A stretch of DNA of 17,170 nucleotides from Boseongicola sp. SB0662_bin_57 (GCA_009839535.1 VXPN01000244.1:1-17170), one strand, 5' to 3'; numbered from the stretch's first letter, positions 7,027-14,873 are shown. The notes: generated from the letters alone by a model not told the origin. Made by a program: numbers and translations.

Positions 7027-8414
7027 CCCGCGTCTTCCGGCATCATTGGCAGTTCCAGGAACACCTCGAATTCCGTTTCAGAAGGCCGTTCAATTCTCAT
7101 TTTCCCTTCATGCGCCTCGCATACGGCGTTCACGATGGCCAGGCCCAGGCCCGCGCTCGTCGCGGAAACCCCTGCATTCCTGGTGAACCGTGATCCTGCA
7201 TTCGGCCACATCGCCTCCGGGATTCCGGTTCCCCGATCGCGAACACCAATGCACGCGCGCCCGTCCTCTTTCCGAGCGAACACCGTGATTGGCGGCTGGC
7301 CATGGTTCAACGCGTTGTTGATCAAGTTCTTGCAGGCTTCGGCCAGCGAGAACGCGTCGCCATTGCAGATCACCGGCGCCTCGGGCAACGCCAGACGGAT
7401 CGCCCGATCCACATTGGACATGGACTGATCCGTCTCCTCGACCGCGTCGGCAGCGACAGTTCGCAGATCCACTGGCGTCAAATCAACAGTGTCGGCGCGA
7501 TGAATGATCAGGGCATGGCTGAGCAGCTGGTCGGTGAGACGGCTGAGATTCCTGGATCTTTCGTGAATTCTCCCGACAATTCTGAGGGTTCGTTCCCGAT
7601 CGGTCTCATCGGCGGCAAGTTCAGCCTGGACGCGGAGCGCTGCAATGGGCGTTCGGAGCTGGTGAGAGGCGTCGGCGATCAGCGTCCGCATCACATGGAG
7701 TTGCCGATCGATCCGGGCGATGAAGCGGTTCAACGCATGCACGAGGCTGCTGATTTCCTGTGGAACGTTCACGTCCACGGGTGTCAGGTCCTTGCTCGAC
7801 CGCGCAGCGATATCGCGTTCAATGCGATGCAGCGGACTCAATGCGGACTGAACCGCAAGCGCGGCCAACGCCGACATGACAACGCCAATTGCGGCAACCG
7901 CGATCAGCGCGTTTTGCGTGATCTGCTGCGCAAGTTCGCGTCGCGCCTCGGTGGTCTGGCCAATGATCACGTCGACCGACCCGAAAAACGACCGTTCAGC
8001 GAACTGGCGGGTGACGCGCGCGAACCGCGCGGTCTCGCCGGCGAAACTGTCGGTGAAGAAGGTGCTGCCACTGACTGAAGGCGCCGCGATGTCATAGCCG
8101 GTGATCAAGGTGCCGTCATCGCCGAACACGCCGTATACGACCCGGTCGCGCGGGGCGAGCGACAAGAGCTCGAAGGCCGAGACGGGAATGTCCACGACAA
8201 CCTCTCCGTCGCGAAGCCAAAGGGAGCCTGCAATCTGGTTCGCCGCACCGATGAGGAGGCGGTCAAATGACTGCTGGGCGGCGTTGCGGCCATAGGCGAA
8301 AGCGGCGAAGGCGACGGCGACGCACCCGATGGCGAGAACCAGGATGATTCCGGCGGCAAGCCGAAATCGCAAGGAGCTGGAAAACCGCGGACGTATCGCC
8401 GAATCAGTCATCAT
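7023..8414 (-). CDS. tctE: TctE-type membrane sensor histidine kinase
   Basis: 463 residues. Transmembrane helix 1 spans about 17-40, followed by a periplasmic loop (41-167) of the TctE/2CSK_N kind, helix 2 (168-190), a HAMP-like linker and the dimerisation domain with phosphoacceptor H251 in ADASHQLRTPIAAL. The ATPase domain has the N-box EACKNLINNALNH (359-371), G1 RDRGTGIP and G2 SAGLGLAIV. The gene starts inside the response-regulator gene. An 11-base overlap is used here; the second of two consecutive ATGs would give 8. It overlaps the following binding-protein gene by 4. TctE kinases sense tricarboxylates and phosphorylate TctD to turn on tctCBA, which diverges from this operon here. 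The kinase family is certain. The TctE name rests on domain type and neighbourhood. Confidence 0.9.
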   Translation of the reverse strand: MMTDSAIRPRFSSSLRFRLAAGIILVLAIGCVAVAFAAFAYGRNAAQQSFDRLLIGAANQIAGSLWLRDGEVVVDIPVSAFELLSLAPRDRVVYGVFGDDGTLITGYDIAAPSVSGSTFFTDSFAGETARFARVTRQFAERSFFGSVDVIIGQTTEARRELAQQITQNALIAVAAIGVVMSALAALAVQSALSPLHRIERDIAARSSKDLTPVDVNVPQEISSLVHALNRFIARIDRQLHVMRTLIADASHQLRTPIAALRVQAELAADETDRERTLRIVGRIHERSRNLSRLTDQLLSHALIIHRADTVDLTPVDLRTVAADAVEETDQSMSNVDRAIRLALPEAPVICNGDAFSLAEACKNLINNALNHGQPPITVFARKEDGRACIGVRDRGTGIPEAMWPNAGSRFTRNAGVSATSAGLGLAIVNAVCEAHEGKMRIERPSETEFEVFLELPMMPEDAG

Positions 8415-9075
8415 TGATCAACTGATAACCGAGTCCGCGCAAAGTCTTGATGGAGACCCGGCTTTCGCAGAGCTTCTTTCGCAAGCGGCCAACGTACAGT
8501 TCCACGGCGTTCAAGTTCACGTCCCCGTCGTTGAACGAATACATGCAGTCAAAGATCCTCTCCTTCGGAACCACCCTCTCGCGATTGATCAAGAGGACTT
8601 CCAGCAGGTTGAACTCCCGTCGAGCAAGCGAGATGGGCTTGCCAGACACAGCGACCGTAAGTCCTGCAGGATCGAACACGATGTCGCCGAATTCGATGAT
8701 GCCCGAACGGTCGTGATCCTGGCGGCGGAGCATCGCGCGAACCCGCGCGTGCAGTTCGCGTAAATCGAAGGGCTTCACAAGGTAGTCGTCCGCACCCTTG
8801 TCCAAGGCGGCGACCCGGTCCTCGATGTCAGCTCGGGCGGTCAGCATCAGGATCGGCGCCCGGCTGCCTCGGTCACGCGCGGACCGGAGGACTTCCGTTC
8901 CCAAACCGTCCGGCAGGCCGATATCAAGAAGAATGACGTCGTACTCTTGAACCGCAATGGCACTCTTGGCCTCGTCGACCGATGCCACCATGTCAACTGC
9001 ATCGCCGCGCCGCTCAAAGCTGGCAACAATTGCATCCGCGACGTCTTCGGTGTCTTCAACCAACAGCAGCCGCAT
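8404..9075 (-). CDS. tctD: TctD-type response regulator (OmpR family)
   Basis: 223 residues from the ATG at 9075, where MRLLLVEDTEDV starts the receiver domain directly. An ATG 75 bases upstream would add an unsupported 25-residue tail. GGAAGGA lies 11 bases before the start, a rather long spacing. The receiver domain has the acidic pair E7/D8, phosphoacceptor D51 in ILLDIGLPDG, T79 and K101 in YLVKPF. The C-terminal half is an OmpR/PhoB winged helix (SLARREFNLLEVL, then NAVELYVGRLRKKL and TLRGLGYQL). It is the first gene of the operon and diverges from tctC. Phosphorylated TctD would bind the 11-bp direct repeats before tctC and, by inference, those before the lyase operon. Receiver and DNA-binding domains are both intact. 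Confidence 0.92.
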   Translation of the reverse strand: MRLLLVEDTEDVADAIVASFERRGDAVDMVASVDEAKSAIAVQEYDVILLDIGLPDGLGTEVLRSARDRGSRAPILMLTARADIEDRVAALDKGADDYLVKPFDLRELHARVRAMLRRQDHDRSGIIEFGDIVFDPAGLTVAVSGKPISLARREFNLLEVLLINRERVVPKERIFDCMYSFNDGDVNLNAVELYVGRLRKKLCESRVSIKTLRGLGYQLINDD

Positions 9076-9102
9076 GTTCGCAACGGTCCTTCCAATCACG
9101 AA

Positions 9103-9122
9103 CGAGTCTCTTGCAAGACTCG
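9103..9122. repeat. Inverted repeat in the tctD leader/promoter region
   Basis: CGAGTCT at 9103-9109 and AGACTCG at 9116-9122 are perfect 7-bp arms around a 6-base spacer. It lies 27 bases upstream of the tctD start codon. It could be an operator or a leader hairpin. No function can be assigned. Confidence 0.35.
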
Positions 9123-9293
9123 ATGCCGATTTCAGCGTGAACGTGCCCACTTTTAGATACCGGTTCGACCCCGTATTTCAACCCTGCGAATGTTGTTCGA
9201 TTTGACGGTCAAGCCCGGACGTCCGTTGCCGGATGATTCGTCAGGAACCGAGTCCGCCGCCATCGCCCTGGCTGATGAATCCGACCCTCATCC

Positions 9294-9325
9294 GACAGTT
9301 TCGCGACAGTTTCAGCCACTATTGT
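9294..9325 (+). promoter_or_regulatory. Putative TctD box and tctCBA promoter
   Basis: GACAGTTTC occurs twice, at 9294-9302 and 9305-9313, with an 11-bp period, and TATTGT at 9320-9325 is a plausible -10. A third, weaker GAC at 9283 keeps the same period. The second repeat overlaps the expected -35, and there is no good sigma70 -35, as usual for promoters needing an OmpR-type activator. Transcription would start near 9332. The rest of the 9076-9383 divergent region shows no gene. Binding by TctD is inferred from position and spacing. Confidence 0.6.
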
Positions 9326-9383
9326 ACCTGCGTCTGTGGGCGAGGTTCGCCCTGCAGGCAAACGACAATTCGTGGAGGAAAAC

Positions 9384-10367
9384 ATGACGAGATTGAAACT
9401 GGGCCGTCGTGCCGTGATCGCAACCGTCGCCGCCTTTGGTCTTGCCGGACCAGCCGCGGCGGACGGACATCAGGTCTTGGACAGCGTCCACTTCCTGATC
9501 CCTGGCGGCGCCGGCGGCGGCTGGGACGGGACGGCTCGCGGCACGGGCGAAGCGCTGACCAAGGCAGGCCTGGTGGGAATGGCATCCTACGAGAACATGT
9601 CTGGCGGCGGCGGCGGCAAGGCCATCGGATTCCTGATCGAGAATGCCGACAGCAACCACGGCACGCTCATGGTCAACTCGACCCCAATCGTGATCCGCTC
9701 GCTAACCGGAGTCTTCCCGCACAACTTCCGGGACCTGACACTGGTCTCGGGCACGATCGGGGACTACGCCGCGATCGTCGTCGGCAAGGACAGCCCGATA
9801 AACTCGATGGCTGACCTGATTGCCGCCTATGACGCCGATCCAGGCGCGACCGCCATCGGCGGCGGCTCGGTCCCGGGCGGCATGGACCACCTTGTGGCCG
9901 CCATGGTGATGGAGGCGGCGGGCAAGGATGCGCTTGGCGTGAAGTACATCCCCTACGACGCCGGCGGCAAGGCCATGGCAGCGCTGCTGTCAGGCGAAAT
10001 CTCTGCCCTTTCGACCGGGTTCTCGGAGGCCGTCGATCTGGCGAATGCCGGCGAAGTGAAGATCATCGGCGTGACGTCGGAAGAGCGCGTGGACGCGGCC
10101 CCCGATGCGAAGACCATGACAGAACAGGGCATCGACACCACGTTCGTCAATTGGCGCGGCTTCTTCGCGGCCCCCGGCCTTCCGGCCGAAAAGCTGGCCA
10201 TGTACCAGGACGCCATCGCCAAGATGTACGACACGCCCGAGTGGGAAGAGGTTCGCGCTCGCAACGGCTGGGTCAACATTCACAACTCAGGCGGCGACTT
10301 CAGAGCCTTCCTGGAAGAGCAGGAAAAGGTCATCGGTGACCTGATGAGGAAGCTCGGCTTCCTTTGA
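9384..10367 (+). CDS. tctC: Tricarboxylate transporter periplasmic binding protein TctC
   Basis: 327 residues from the ATG at 9384, with GGAGGAA at 9374-9380; an in-frame ATG at 9336 lacks a ribosome site and would displace the signal peptide. The N-terminus is a signal peptide (GRRAVIATVAA, then GLAGPAAA, cleavage before DGHQ); the RR pair is Tat-like but weak. The Bug/TctC signature is clear: FLIPGGAGGGWDGTARG near residue 45. Its GGGWD form is, from memory, the one found in true TctC rather than the GGGTD of most Bug proteins. Later come NMSGGGGGKA, PGGMDHL, KYIPYDAGGKAMAALLSGE and WRGFFAAPGLP. It captures citrate or a related tricarboxylate in the periplasm for TctAB. First gene of tctCBA, followed by an intercistronic hairpin. 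Confidence 0.93.
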   Translation: MTRLKLGRRAVIATVAAFGLAGPAAADGHQVLDSVHFLIPGGAGGGWDGTARGTGEALTKAGLVGMASYENMSGGGGGKAIGFLIENADSNHGTLMVNSTPIVIRSLTGVFPHNFRDLTLVSGTIGDYAAIVVGKDSPINSMADLIAAYDADPGATAIGGGSVPGGMDHLVAAMVMEAAGKDALGVKYIPYDAGGKAMAALLSGEISALSTGFSEAVDLANAGEVKIIGVTSEERVDAAPDAKTMTEQGIDTTFVNWRGFFAAPGLPAEKLAMYQDAIAKMYDTPEWEEVRARNGWVNIHNSGGDFRAFLEEQEKVIGDLMRKLGFL

Positions 10368-10375
10368 CAAACCAG

Positions 10376-10403
10376 GTGGTGGAGCGAATGCTCGCTCCGC
10401 CAC
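10376..10403 (+). other. Strong intercistronic hairpin between tctC and tctB
   Basis: GTGGTGGAGCGA (10376-10387) pairs over 12 positions with TCGCTCCGCCAC (10392-10403), including one G-U pair, with a 4-base ATGC loop. It lies 8 bases after the tctC stop codon, before the tctB ribosome site. There is no T-run, so full termination is unlikely. It probably protects the tctC mRNA 3' end, giving more binding protein than membrane subunits, as seen in other binding-protein operons. Confidence 0.7.
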
Positions 10404-10427
10404 GCCACTGAATGAGGAGGGAGCGAC

Positions 10428-10910
10428 ATGGCCTTGGATCGTTGGATCGCACTTGTTCTGCTGGGCATCTGCATGGCCTACGGATATGCCGCCTGGTTCA
10501 CCATGGATGCCAGTCTTGCCCCGTTCATGAAACGGAACCCGATATGGCCCAGCACCTTCCCGAAAGTGCTGTCCGTCCTGGCGATCATCACGACACTTGT
10601 CATCCTCTTGGGCCTTGAGAAATCCGAACCGAAGGAAGCCGACATCGATTACCGCCGCCTGGGCGACTATCATCTCGGTCAGGCGATTCTGCTTCTCGCG
10701 CTGATGGTTGCCTATGCGCTCTGCCTGCGCCCTTTGGGTTTTCTGATCTCGACCTCCGCCCTCCTGGTCCTCGGCTCCTTCATCCTCGGCGAGCGCAAGT
10801 GGCACGTCATGCTGCCCGTTGCCCTGATTGCCACAGTGGCGGTCTGGTATCTCGTCCAGGGAGTCCTTGGCATCTACATGCGCCCACTGCCCGGATTTTT
10901 GGGAGGCTGA
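10428..10910 (+). CDS. tctB: Tricarboxylate transporter small membrane subunit TctB
   Basis: 160 residues, the usual TctB size. GAGGAGGGAG precedes the ATG at 10428. The protein is mostly hydrophobic with about four membrane segments: residues 5-25, 38-60, 82-105 and 118-150. The first loop contains MKRNPIWPSTFPKVLSVL, the conserved periplasmic start of the TctB family. With TctA it forms the secondary-transport membrane complex fed by TctC. Its stop codon is one base before the tctA ATG, so the two are tightly coupled. Confidence 0.88.
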   Translation: MALDRWIALVLLGICMAYGYAAWFTMDASLAPFMKRNPIWPSTFPKVLSVLAIITTLVILLGLEKSEPKEADIDYRRLGDYHLGQAILLLALMVAYALCLRPLGFLISTSALLVLGSFILGERKWHVMLPVALIATVAVWYLVQGVLGIYMRPLPGFLGG

Positions 10911-10911
10911 C

Positions 10912-12423
10912 ATGCTTGAGGGACTCCTGATTGGCCTGCAAACGGCATTCTCCATCCAGAACCTCTTGATGGTCATCGGCGGTTGCCTCATCGGTACGTT
11001 CATCGGCATGCTTCCGGGTCTTGGGCCGATGTCGATCATCGCCATCATGATCCCCGTCGCCATCTCGATGGGTGATCCCTCCGCAGCGCTGATCCTCTTG
11101 GCGGGCGTTTACTACGGCGCGATCTTCGGCGGTTCGACCTCGTCAATCCTCCTGAATGCACCTGGTGTCGCGGGAACCGTCGCATCCAGTTTCGACGGCT
11201 ATCCCATGGCGCGCCAGGGAAAGGCAGGAAAGGCACTGACCGTCGCCGCCATCGCGAGCTTCGCAGGTGGCACTGTCGGCGCGCTTCTGCTCATGATCTT
11301 CGCGCCTGCCCTGTCTTCCGTGGCGCTCCTGTTCCATTCGGCCGAGTATTTTGCGCTGATGGTTGTCGGTCTCTCCGCCATCGCCGCCTTTGCAGGCACG
11401 GGTCAGGTTGCCAAGGCAATAGTCATGACGATTCTCGGCCTGATCATGGCAACGGTCGGCGAAGGCGCCCTGTTCAACTTGCCGCGCTTTACGATGGGAA
11501 TCCTGGACCTGCAGTCGGGCTTCGGCTTCATCACGCTCGCCATGGCCATGTTTGCCCTGCCGGAAGCGCTGTTCCTCGTCCTGAAGCCGAAGGACCTTCA
11601 GGGCGACGACGGTGCGATCAAGGACCTGCGGATCACCGGCGCCGAGGCAAGGGCCATTGCGCCCGTCATCGGACGTCAGTCCTTGCAAGGCTTCTTCATC
11701 GGCGTCCTGCCCGGCGCCGGCGCCACCATTGCAAGCTTTCTCGGCTATGCCGTGGAGCGCAACATCGCCCCCAAGAAAGAGCAGGACGAATTCGGGAAAG
11801 GTTCCGTCAAGGGTCTCGCAGCTCCCGAAACAGCGAACAACGCCGCCTGCACGGGGTCGTTCGTACCTCTTTTGACACTGGGCATCCCCGGTTCTGGCAC
11901 GACGGCCATTCTCCTCGGCGCGCTCATCGCATTGAACGTGACGCCCGGGCCGCGCCTGATGCTGGACGAGCCCCAGATTTTCTGGGCCGTCATCATGTCA
12001 ATGTTCATCGGCAACCTGATCTTGCTGATTCTCAACCTGCCGCTCATCCCCTACATCGCCAAGGTCCTGGCCGTGCCACGCAACTACCTGATCCCATTCA
12101 TCTTGTTCTTCACATTGATGGGCGCATACATCGGTCAGAACAACGCAACCGAGCTTCTGATCCTGGTTGGCTTCGGCATCTGCGCGACCGCCCTGAAATT
12201 CGCGGACTACCCTCTCGCTCCACTTCTGATCGGGTTCATCCTCGGCGCGATGATGGAAAACAACTTTGCACGTTCGATGCAGCTCTATGACGGCATCTCC
12301 TTCATCTGGGAGCGACCGATGACACTGGGTCTCTTGGCAATTGCCGTCTTTCTCGTTGTCCTTCCAAGCTATCGTGCGCGTCGCGCGAAAGCGCACAAGG
12401 ATGGCGTTGCAGAAGGGGATTGA
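10912..12423 (+). CDS. tctA: Tricarboxylate transporter large membrane subunit TctA
   Basis: 503 residues from the ATG at 10912, with GGGAGG at 10901-10906, which overlaps the end of tctB. A longer in-frame start at 10828 lies inside tctB and is unlikely. About 11-12 membrane segments are visible. Family motifs include GTFIGMLPGLGPMSIIAIMIP (about 25-45), GVYYGAIFGGSTSSILLNAPG (64-84) and its inverted-repeat partner GIPGSGTTAILLGALI in the second half, plus ETANNAACTGSF before it. TctA is the transport channel of the tripartite tricarboxylate transporter, driving uptake with an ion gradient. Together with TctC and TctB the transporter is complete. Confidence 0.95.
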   Translation: MLEGLLIGLQTAFSIQNLLMVIGGCLIGTFIGMLPGLGPMSIIAIMIPVAISMGDPSAALILLAGVYYGAIFGGSTSSILLNAPGVAGTVASSFDGYPMARQGKAGKALTVAAIASFAGGTVGALLLMIFAPALSSVALLFHSAEYFALMVVGLSAIAAFAGTGQVAKAIVMTILGLIMATVGEGALFNLPRFTMGILDLQSGFGFITLAMAMFALPEALFLVLKPKDLQGDDGAIKDLRITGAEARAIAPVIGRQSLQGFFIGVLPGAGATIASFLGYAVERNIAPKKEQDEFGKGSVKGLAAPETANNAACTGSFVPLLTLGIPGSGTTAILLGALIALNVTPGPRLMLDEPQIFWAVIMSMFIGNLILLILNLPLIPYIAKVLAVPRNYLIPFILFFTLMGAYIGQNNATELLILVGFGICATALKFADYPLAPLLIGFILGAMMENNFARSMQLYDGISFIWERPMTLGLLAIAVFLVVLPSYRARRAKAHKDGVAEGD

Positions 12424-13177
12424 CCGTCACGGTTCGCAAGGTTGCATGCCGCCTTGCCATGCCTCGATGTCGGAACGCCAATTCCGGGCGGTCAAGGGGC
12501 GCGTGATGTGCGCCACGAGGTGTCCCGCACCGGTCGATTGTCAGAGCGGCACGTTCAGGAAACGGGCATCGATTGCGTCGCCATGCCACGTTCGGAACCG
12601 GCCAGGCCGAGGACGCTCTGCGCGGACGCGAAACCGACTGGACGAAAGAAGGCGCTGGCAGGGCTGCGAACTGCCGGCGGGCATCGACGCCGTGTTCCAG
12701 TCGCCAAGCTCCGAACCCGACCTTCGGTCAGTCCGCCACCGGCCGCTCAGGCGTTTCGGCGGCCTCAAGTACATCAACGTCATCGCCCGCTGTCTCGCGC
12801 AGACGATCCGGAACAGGCCAGGAGCGGGCGTGATTAACGATTGTCTGCCCACGATCCGGCACGGGCCTGGAAGGCCAGCAGCAAGTCATGGCAACAGCGC
12901 AGGCTCCCTTGGGCAAAGCCACGCCTGTCTGCAATTCCGCGACCGCCAGCCTGCCGGGAGGGCCTTTCGCGACTTCGCAGTCATCCACGCCGATCCCCGA
13001 GGAAGCCGCAGGTCCATGGACTGCCGGATCAAGGATTGGCAGGCCATCAGCGTCAATTGCCGTCTTGACGGCCGCCCAACGGCATGATCTCAAAGGAAAA
13101 ATTATGACCACCAGACTCGGATGAGTTTCCCCGGAGGCAATCAGGACAGCTGGGCAATGCCGGAACACAGGGACAGA
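12424..13177. other. About 750 bp without a recognisable gene
   Basis: All frames are broken or give unfamiliar, Arg/Pro-rich peptides typical of shadow reading of GC-rich DNA. The longest candidate is a minus-strand frame ending at 12728 (up to 169 codons, start 13237, or a shorter form starting after 13090). Its codon use is not absurd, but I recognise no family and no ribosome site. An imperfect direct repeat containing ACGATCCGG occurs at about 12791-12823 and 12842-12871. A weak 6-bp hairpin (12436-12457) follows tctA without a T-run. The stretch may be a decayed gene, an untranslated RNA or the boundary of an inserted block. It also includes the upstream region of the glucokinase gene. 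Confidence 0.5.
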
Positions 13178-14125
13178 ATGTCGCTCGTCGCCGATGTCGG
13201 CGGAACGAATTCGCGAGTGGCCCTTGCCGAAGGGCACGCGCTCCGGAAGAATTCCGTTCGGAAATTCCGAAACTCAGAGTTCGAGAGCCTTGAATCCCTC
13301 TTGCGGCGGTATGAAGACGACGTAGGCCTCGTGTGCGACGCCGTCGCCGTCGCGATCGCCGGACCCGTTCAGGACGGACGTGGCACGCTGACCAATCTGG
13401 ACTGGACGGTTGAGCGCGAGGCTCTCTCTAGCGTCATCGGCGCGCAAACCGTGTCCGTGCTCAACGACCTGCAGGCGCAGGCTCACGCCCTTCACGTGAT
13501 TCCGCACGGTCACCTCACGCCAATCATTGCCGTTGAGGCCAAGGAGACCAGCTCCCGCAGGCTGGTGGTCGGCATCGGCACCGGCTTCAATTCCGCACTT
13601 GCCGTCCCGAACGGCCCGGGCTTGATGGTGACGCCTTCCGAAAGCGGCCATGCCCTCTTGCGAGCCAGCAATTCCGAAGACCAGGAATTCGCAGCATTCG
13701 TTGCTGAGTCCACCGGGTTTGCCTCGGTGGAGGATGCGTTGTCAGGCAGAGGCATCGAGAACATCGATGCCTGGCAAGCGTCCAGGCGCGGCGCGCGCAA
13801 GTCCAGGTCAGCCACGGAAGTCCTGAAGCACTTCGAGGACGGTGACGTCTTCGCAAAAAGAACCCTCGAGACATTTGTCCGGATCTTGGGGTCGGTGTGC
13901 GGGGACCTGGCCTTGATTCACCTGCCGTTCAGCGGGATCTACCTTGTCGGAGGCGTGGCTCGCGCAGTGGCTCCCTATCTTCGGGATACCGGATTTGTGG
14001 AGAGCTTCCGCAGCAAGGGCCGGTTCTCCAAGTTCATGGAGCAGTTTCCGGTCTGTGTTGTCGACGACGACTTTGCAGCGCTGTCAGGCCTGGCGGTTCA
14101 TCTGGACGACCTGCGCTACGGGTAG
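13178..14125 (+). CDS. glk: Glucokinase (Glk family)
   Basis: 315 residues from the ATG at 13178, which has AGGGA 4 bases upstream and places the phosphate-1 loop VADVGGTNSR at the very N-terminus, as in the family. In-frame ATGs at 13157 and 13121 are alternatives without a good ribosome site. Other signatures are IAGPV (60-64), TNLDW (72-76), VLNDLQAQAHAL with the catalytic Asp D97, GIGTGFN (132-138), SESGH (154-158, in place of the usual EGGH or EAGH) and LVGGVARA near the C-terminus. It phosphorylates intracellular glucose with ATP to glucose-6-phosphate, feeding the Entner-Doudoroff pathway usual in this group. If the AglR/AglE call is right, it would use glucose freed from imported alpha-glucosides. 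It stands alone here, separated from aglR by the citrate block. Confidence 0.88.
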   Translation: MSLVADVGGTNSRVALAEGHALRKNSVRKFRNSEFESLESLLRRYEDDVGLVCDAVAVAIAGPVQDGRGTLTNLDWTVEREALSSVIGAQTVSVLNDLQAQAHALHVIPHGHLTPIIAVEAKETSSRRLVVGIGTGFNSALAVPNGPGLMVTPSESGHALLRASNSEDQEFAAFVAESTGFASVEDALSGRGIENIDAWQASRRGARKSRSATEVLKHFEDGDVFAKRTLETFVRILGSVCGDLALIHLPFSGIYLVGGVARAVAPYLRDTGFVESFRSKGRFSKFMEQFPVCVVDDDFAALSGLAVHLDDLRYG

Positions 14126-14240
14126 CGCACGGGACGCACCACATTCGGGACTCGAGTTGCGTCGCGCAAGCTCGCGCCAGACCGACTCCGTGGTGACAAG
14201 CCGCCGGAATGCCGCCAAAGCCTCACGCGCATGAGCGTAT

Positions 14241-14277
14241 CGACCGAGCGGGGACGCTTATGCATCCCGCCCGGTCG
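14241..14277. terminator. Hairpin between convergent glk and HNH gene, possible bidirectional terminator
   Basis: CGACCGAGCGGG (14241-14252) and CCCGCCCGGTCG (14266-14277) form a 12-position stem with one A-C mismatch and a 13-base loop. Its position between two convergent genes fits a terminator serving both, but there is no clear T-run on either side. Confidence 0.45.
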
Positions 14278-14288
14278 CCAATTCCGGG

Positions 14289-14873
14289 TCACGCCTCCAG
14301 TTCGGCGTCCCAATACAGGAAATCGAACCAGGTCTCGTGCAGGTGATTTGGCGGAAATTGCCTGCCTTGGTTCCGCAGCTTGACCGCATCGGGCCGCTGC
14401 GGTTTACGACGCAGCGACATGCCTGCCTGTGCAAGCGAGCTCGCGCCCTTGCGAAGGTTGCACTTCGCGCAGGCCGCTACCACGTTCTCCCAGCTCGTCT
14501 TGCCGCCGCGAGACCGGGGAATGACATGATCGAAAGTCAGCTCGCCCCGGGCGCCGCAGTACTGGCACCGGAACCCGTCGCGAAGAAACAGGTTGAACCG
14601 CGTGAAGGCCACCCGCTTCTGCGGGTGAACATAGTCCTTCAGGACGACCACGGACGGGATGTGGATTTCCGTGGACGGACTGCGGACGACCTCTTCGTAT
14701 CGCGCCAGGACGTCCACCCGTTGCAGCCACACGGCCTTGACCGCTTCCTGCCAAGGCCACAGGGACAGCGGAAAATAGCTCAGCGGCCTGTAGTCGGCGT
14801 TCAGCACCAATGCAGGATGATGCCTGAGGCCCCTCGGCTCCCGCACGAAACTTGTTCTGAAATTTCCACTCAT
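14289..14873 (-). CDS. HNH endonuclease family protein
   Basis: 194 residues from the ATG at 14873; earlier in-frame ATGs would place the start upstream of the predicted promoter. The N-terminal half (ALVLNADYRPLSYFPLSLW, then EAVKAVWLQRVDVLARYEE) is typical of a widespread single-domain HNH family in alphaproteobacteria. The nuclease core is complete: CQYC (C103, C106), FDHVIPRSRGG (D115, H116), N130 and CAKCN (C135, C138, N139). The four Cys would hold a structural zinc and the HNH residues would bind the catalytic metal. The natural substrate of this group is not known to me. It has its own promoter (14938-14965) and is not near any phage, restriction or CRISPR gene. Confidence 0.85.
   Translation of the reverse strand: MSGNFRTSFVREPRGLRHHPALVLNADYRPLSYFPLSLWPWQEAVKAVWLQRVDVLARYEEVVRSPSTEIHIPSVVVLKDYVHPQKRVAFTRFNLFLRDGFRCQYCGARGELTFDHVIPRSRGGKTSWENVVAACAKCNLRKGASSLAQAGMSLRRKPQRPDAVKLRNQGRQFPPNHLHETWFDFLYWDAELEA

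Noticed and set aside
6010..7428. Plus-strand open frame of about 470 codons opposite the binding protein and kinase
   Set aside because: It runs across the junction of two well-supported minus-strand genes and encodes no recognisable domain.
9336..9383. Longer tctC with an upstream ATG
   Set aside because: It lacks a ribosome site and would put 16 charged residues before the signal peptide; the ATG at 9384 has GGAGGAA in the right place.
12436..12457. GCAAGG...CCTTGC hairpin after tctA as a terminator
   Set aside because: Only a 6-bp stem with a 10-base loop and no T-run; too weak to call.
12728..13237. Minus-strand frame of up to 169 codons in the gap before glk
   Set aside because: No recognised family and no convincing ribosome site, and its start lies inside the glk 5' end. 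It is mentioned under the gap but not called a gene.
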